DNA of 64,000 nucleotides from Tersicoccus solisilvae (lineage in GTDB: Bacteria; Actinomycetota; Actinomycetes; Actinomycetales; Micrococcaceae): NCBI RefSeq assembly GCF_014643255.1, contig NZ_BMJI01000001.1, positions 545,313-609,312 of the forward strand, in the 5' to 3' direction. Shown in pieces: positions 62,696 through 64,000 of the stretch. How positions within the stretch are numbered: the first letter of the stretch is position 1; every line of letters begins with the position of its first letter. A program made the position numbers and the translations under genes. The notes below the pieces were generated by a model. The model saw nothing but the letters and a program-made list of their open reading frames with translations. It was not told where the DNA came from and made no database searches.

Positions 62696-64000
62696 ATGTC
62701 CACCGACACCAGGTCGACGACCACGACGTCGACGAGCACGACCGAACAGCGTGACTGCATCGTCGTCGGCGGCGGACCCGCCGGCGTCATGCTCGCCCTG
62801 ATCCTGGCGCGGGCGGGCCTGCGCGTCACGGTCCTGGAGAAGCACCGCGACTTCCTCCGCGACTTCCGCGGCGACACCGTTCACGCCTCGACCATCCGGG
62901 TGATGGACGAACTCGGGTTCGGCGCCGCCTTCGCGGCGCTTCCGCAGGACCGGCTGGGCAACTTCGAGCTGCCGAACGGGCGCGGCACGACCGTGACGCT
63001 GGCCGACTTCGGCCGGCTGACGCCGCCGTACAACTACATCGCGATGATCCCGCAGTGGGACCTGCTCGACTTCCTCGTGGACCAGGCCCGCCCGGAGCCC
63101 GGCTTCGAGATCCGGATGCAGGCCGAGGCGACCCGCCTGCTCACCGAGGCCGGCACCATCACCGGCGTCGAGTACGTCGATCGCGGCACCGGCGCCACGC
63201 ACCGGCTGACCGCCCCCCTCACGGTGGCGTGCGACGGGCGCAGCTCCCGGATCCGCGAGCAGGCCGGCCTGGCGCCGCGCGAGTTCCCCGTCCCCTTCGA
63301 CACCTGGTGGTTCCGGCTGCCGCGGCACGAGGGGGAGCGGCAGCACTCCTCGCTGATGCCAGTGTTCGGGCGCGGGGAGATCATGCTCTCGCTCGTGCGG
63401 GACACGTTCTTCCAGATCGCCTACTTCCGGGAGAAGGGCGCTGACGCGAAGCTGCGGGACGAGGGCGTCGAGCGGTTCCGCGACCGGGTCGCCAGGATGC
63501 GGCCCGACCTGGCGGACCGGGTGTCGGCGATCGCGTCGATGGACGACGTCCACCTGCTCGACGTCAAACTCAACCGGCTCCGTCGCTGGTACCGGCCCGG
63601 CCTGCTCCTGATCGGGGACGCGGCGCACGCGATGTCCCCGGCCGGCGGCGTCGGGATCAACCTCGCCGTTCAGGACGCCGTCGCCGCGGCCGCCCGCCTG
63701 GCCGGACCGCTCCGCGCGGGCACGGTGACGACGCGGGACCTGGCCGCGGTGCAGCGGCGTCGGTACCCGCCGACGGTGCTCGTCCAGGCCATGCAGCGGG
63801 TGCTGCAGGCGGCGATCTTCGGGCCCGCGGTGCAGGGGCGGCGGACGGCACCGCCGGCGGTGCTGCTCGGACTCGCCCGCCACGTGCCGGGGTTCTCCGC
63901 GCTGCCCGCCCGGCTGATCGCCCTCGGCCCGCGGCCCGAGCACGCGCCGGCGTTCGCGCGCCGACCGGGGCGTCCGGCTCCGGCGGCCGGCCGGGCCGAC
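62696..64000 (+). CDS. FAD-dependent monooxygenase, 3' end outside window
   Basis: At least 435 residues with no stop before the edge. Preceded by AGGAGG. After a Thr-rich leader the FAD-binding motif reads CIVVGGGPAGVMLALILARAGLRVTVLEKHRDF. A middle VACDGRSSRIREQAG (DG motif) and GDAAHAMSPAGGVGINLAVQDAVAAA (GD motif) define the p-hydroxybenzoate-hydroxylase/UbiH group. It is probably a flavoprotein aromatic hydroxylase or related oxidoreductase; the substrate is unknown. It is placed behind a palindromic operator, so induction by a small aromatic is plausible. The C-terminus is missing. Confidence 0.88.
   Translation, partial: MSTDTRSTTTTSTSTTEQRDCIVVGGGPAGVMLALILARAGLRVTVLEKHRDFLRDFRGDTVHASTIRVMDELGFGAAFAALPQDRLGNFELPNGRGTTVTLADFGRLTPPYNYIAMIPQWDLLDFLVDQARPEPGFEIRMQAEATRLLTEAGTITGVEYVDRGTGATHRLTAPLTVACDGRSSRIREQAGLAPREFPVPFDTWWFRLPRHEGERQHSSLMPVFGRGEIMLSLVRDTFFQIAYFREKGADAKLRDEGVERFRDRVARMRPDLADRVSAIASMDDVHLLDVKLNRLRRWYRPGLLLIGDAAHAMSPAGGVGINLAVQDAVAAAARLAGPLRAGTVTTRDLAAVQRRRYPPTVLVQAMQRVLQAAIFGPAVQGRRTAPPAVLLGLARHVPGFSALPARLIALGPRPEHAPAFARRPGRPAPAAGRAD

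Overview
This 64 kb window comes from a high-GC Gram-positive actinobacterium, most likely a member of the Micrococcales; the genus cannot be fixed from the sequence alone. The evidence is the very high GC content with strong GC3 bias, many GTG starts, ATGA/GTGA stop-start overlaps, several starts with no Shine-Dalgarno at all, and a gene set (EIICBA mannitol PTS, paaABCDE, GAF-ANTAR protein, DUF3618 protein, actinobacterial holin-X-like protein) typical of that group. No rRNA, tRNA, CRISPR array or intact transposase was seen.

Layout. 1-560: debris of a frameshifted gene at the left edge. 563-8943: lactate module, with lutABC on the minus strand, divergent lldP, and then pyruvate carboxylase. 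The lut/lldP intergenic region has two well-formed divergent promoters and three copies of an LldR-type operator. 9046-11001: FUSC-family membrane protein. 11002-12590: low-coding patch with two unlisted-size small membrane proteins and a truncated acetyltransferase flanked by an 18-bp direct repeat. 12589-34390: a phenylacetate (paa) regulon in three transcription units (paaI-type gene/paaZ; paaI-paaK-tetR; paaABCDE plus a paaG-like gene to 35293). These are interleaved with an amidase/pxpA/GntR locus, a TetR, and a mannitol PTS module (mtlA, mtlD, ptsH, convergent ptsI). Three matching operators link the paa units.

35451-36554: zinc alcohol dehydrogenase. 36649-47684: eight tightly overlapping genes that read as one operon for a heptose-containing, probably carbamoylated, glycan. 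They encode a carbamoyltransferase, a GT2-GmhB fusion, two GT9 heptosyltransferase-like proteins, a GT4-like protein, a GT4-GmhA fusion, HldE and a UDP-glucuronate-decarboxylase-like SDR. This is the most interesting system in the window: the enzymes for nucleotide-activated heptose, classically associated with Gram-negative LPS, are here in an actinobacterium and fused to glycosyltransferases.

47935-53203: APH-family kinase, a decayed TMEM175/DUF1211 gene, two GT2 glycosyltransferases and an ABC-F protein with a leader region. 53317-54794: a GAF-ANTAR regulator sandwiched between two paralogous small proteins of unknown function. 55013-59566: a frameshifted Lrp/AsnC regulator divergent from a 2-oxoacid dehydrogenase operon (E1 alpha, E1 beta, E2). 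59622-62537: a 5'-truncated proline iminopeptidase-like gene and a three-gene envelope/stress-type operon ending in a strong hairpin. 62696 to the right edge: an incomplete FAD-dependent monooxygenase behind a 20-bp palindrome.

The theme is catabolism feeding central carbon (lactate, phenylacetate, mannitol, branched-chain or pyruvate 2-oxoacids) plus a cell-surface glycan locus. Several long palindromes at gene borders, and four or five decaying genes, show ongoing local erosion.
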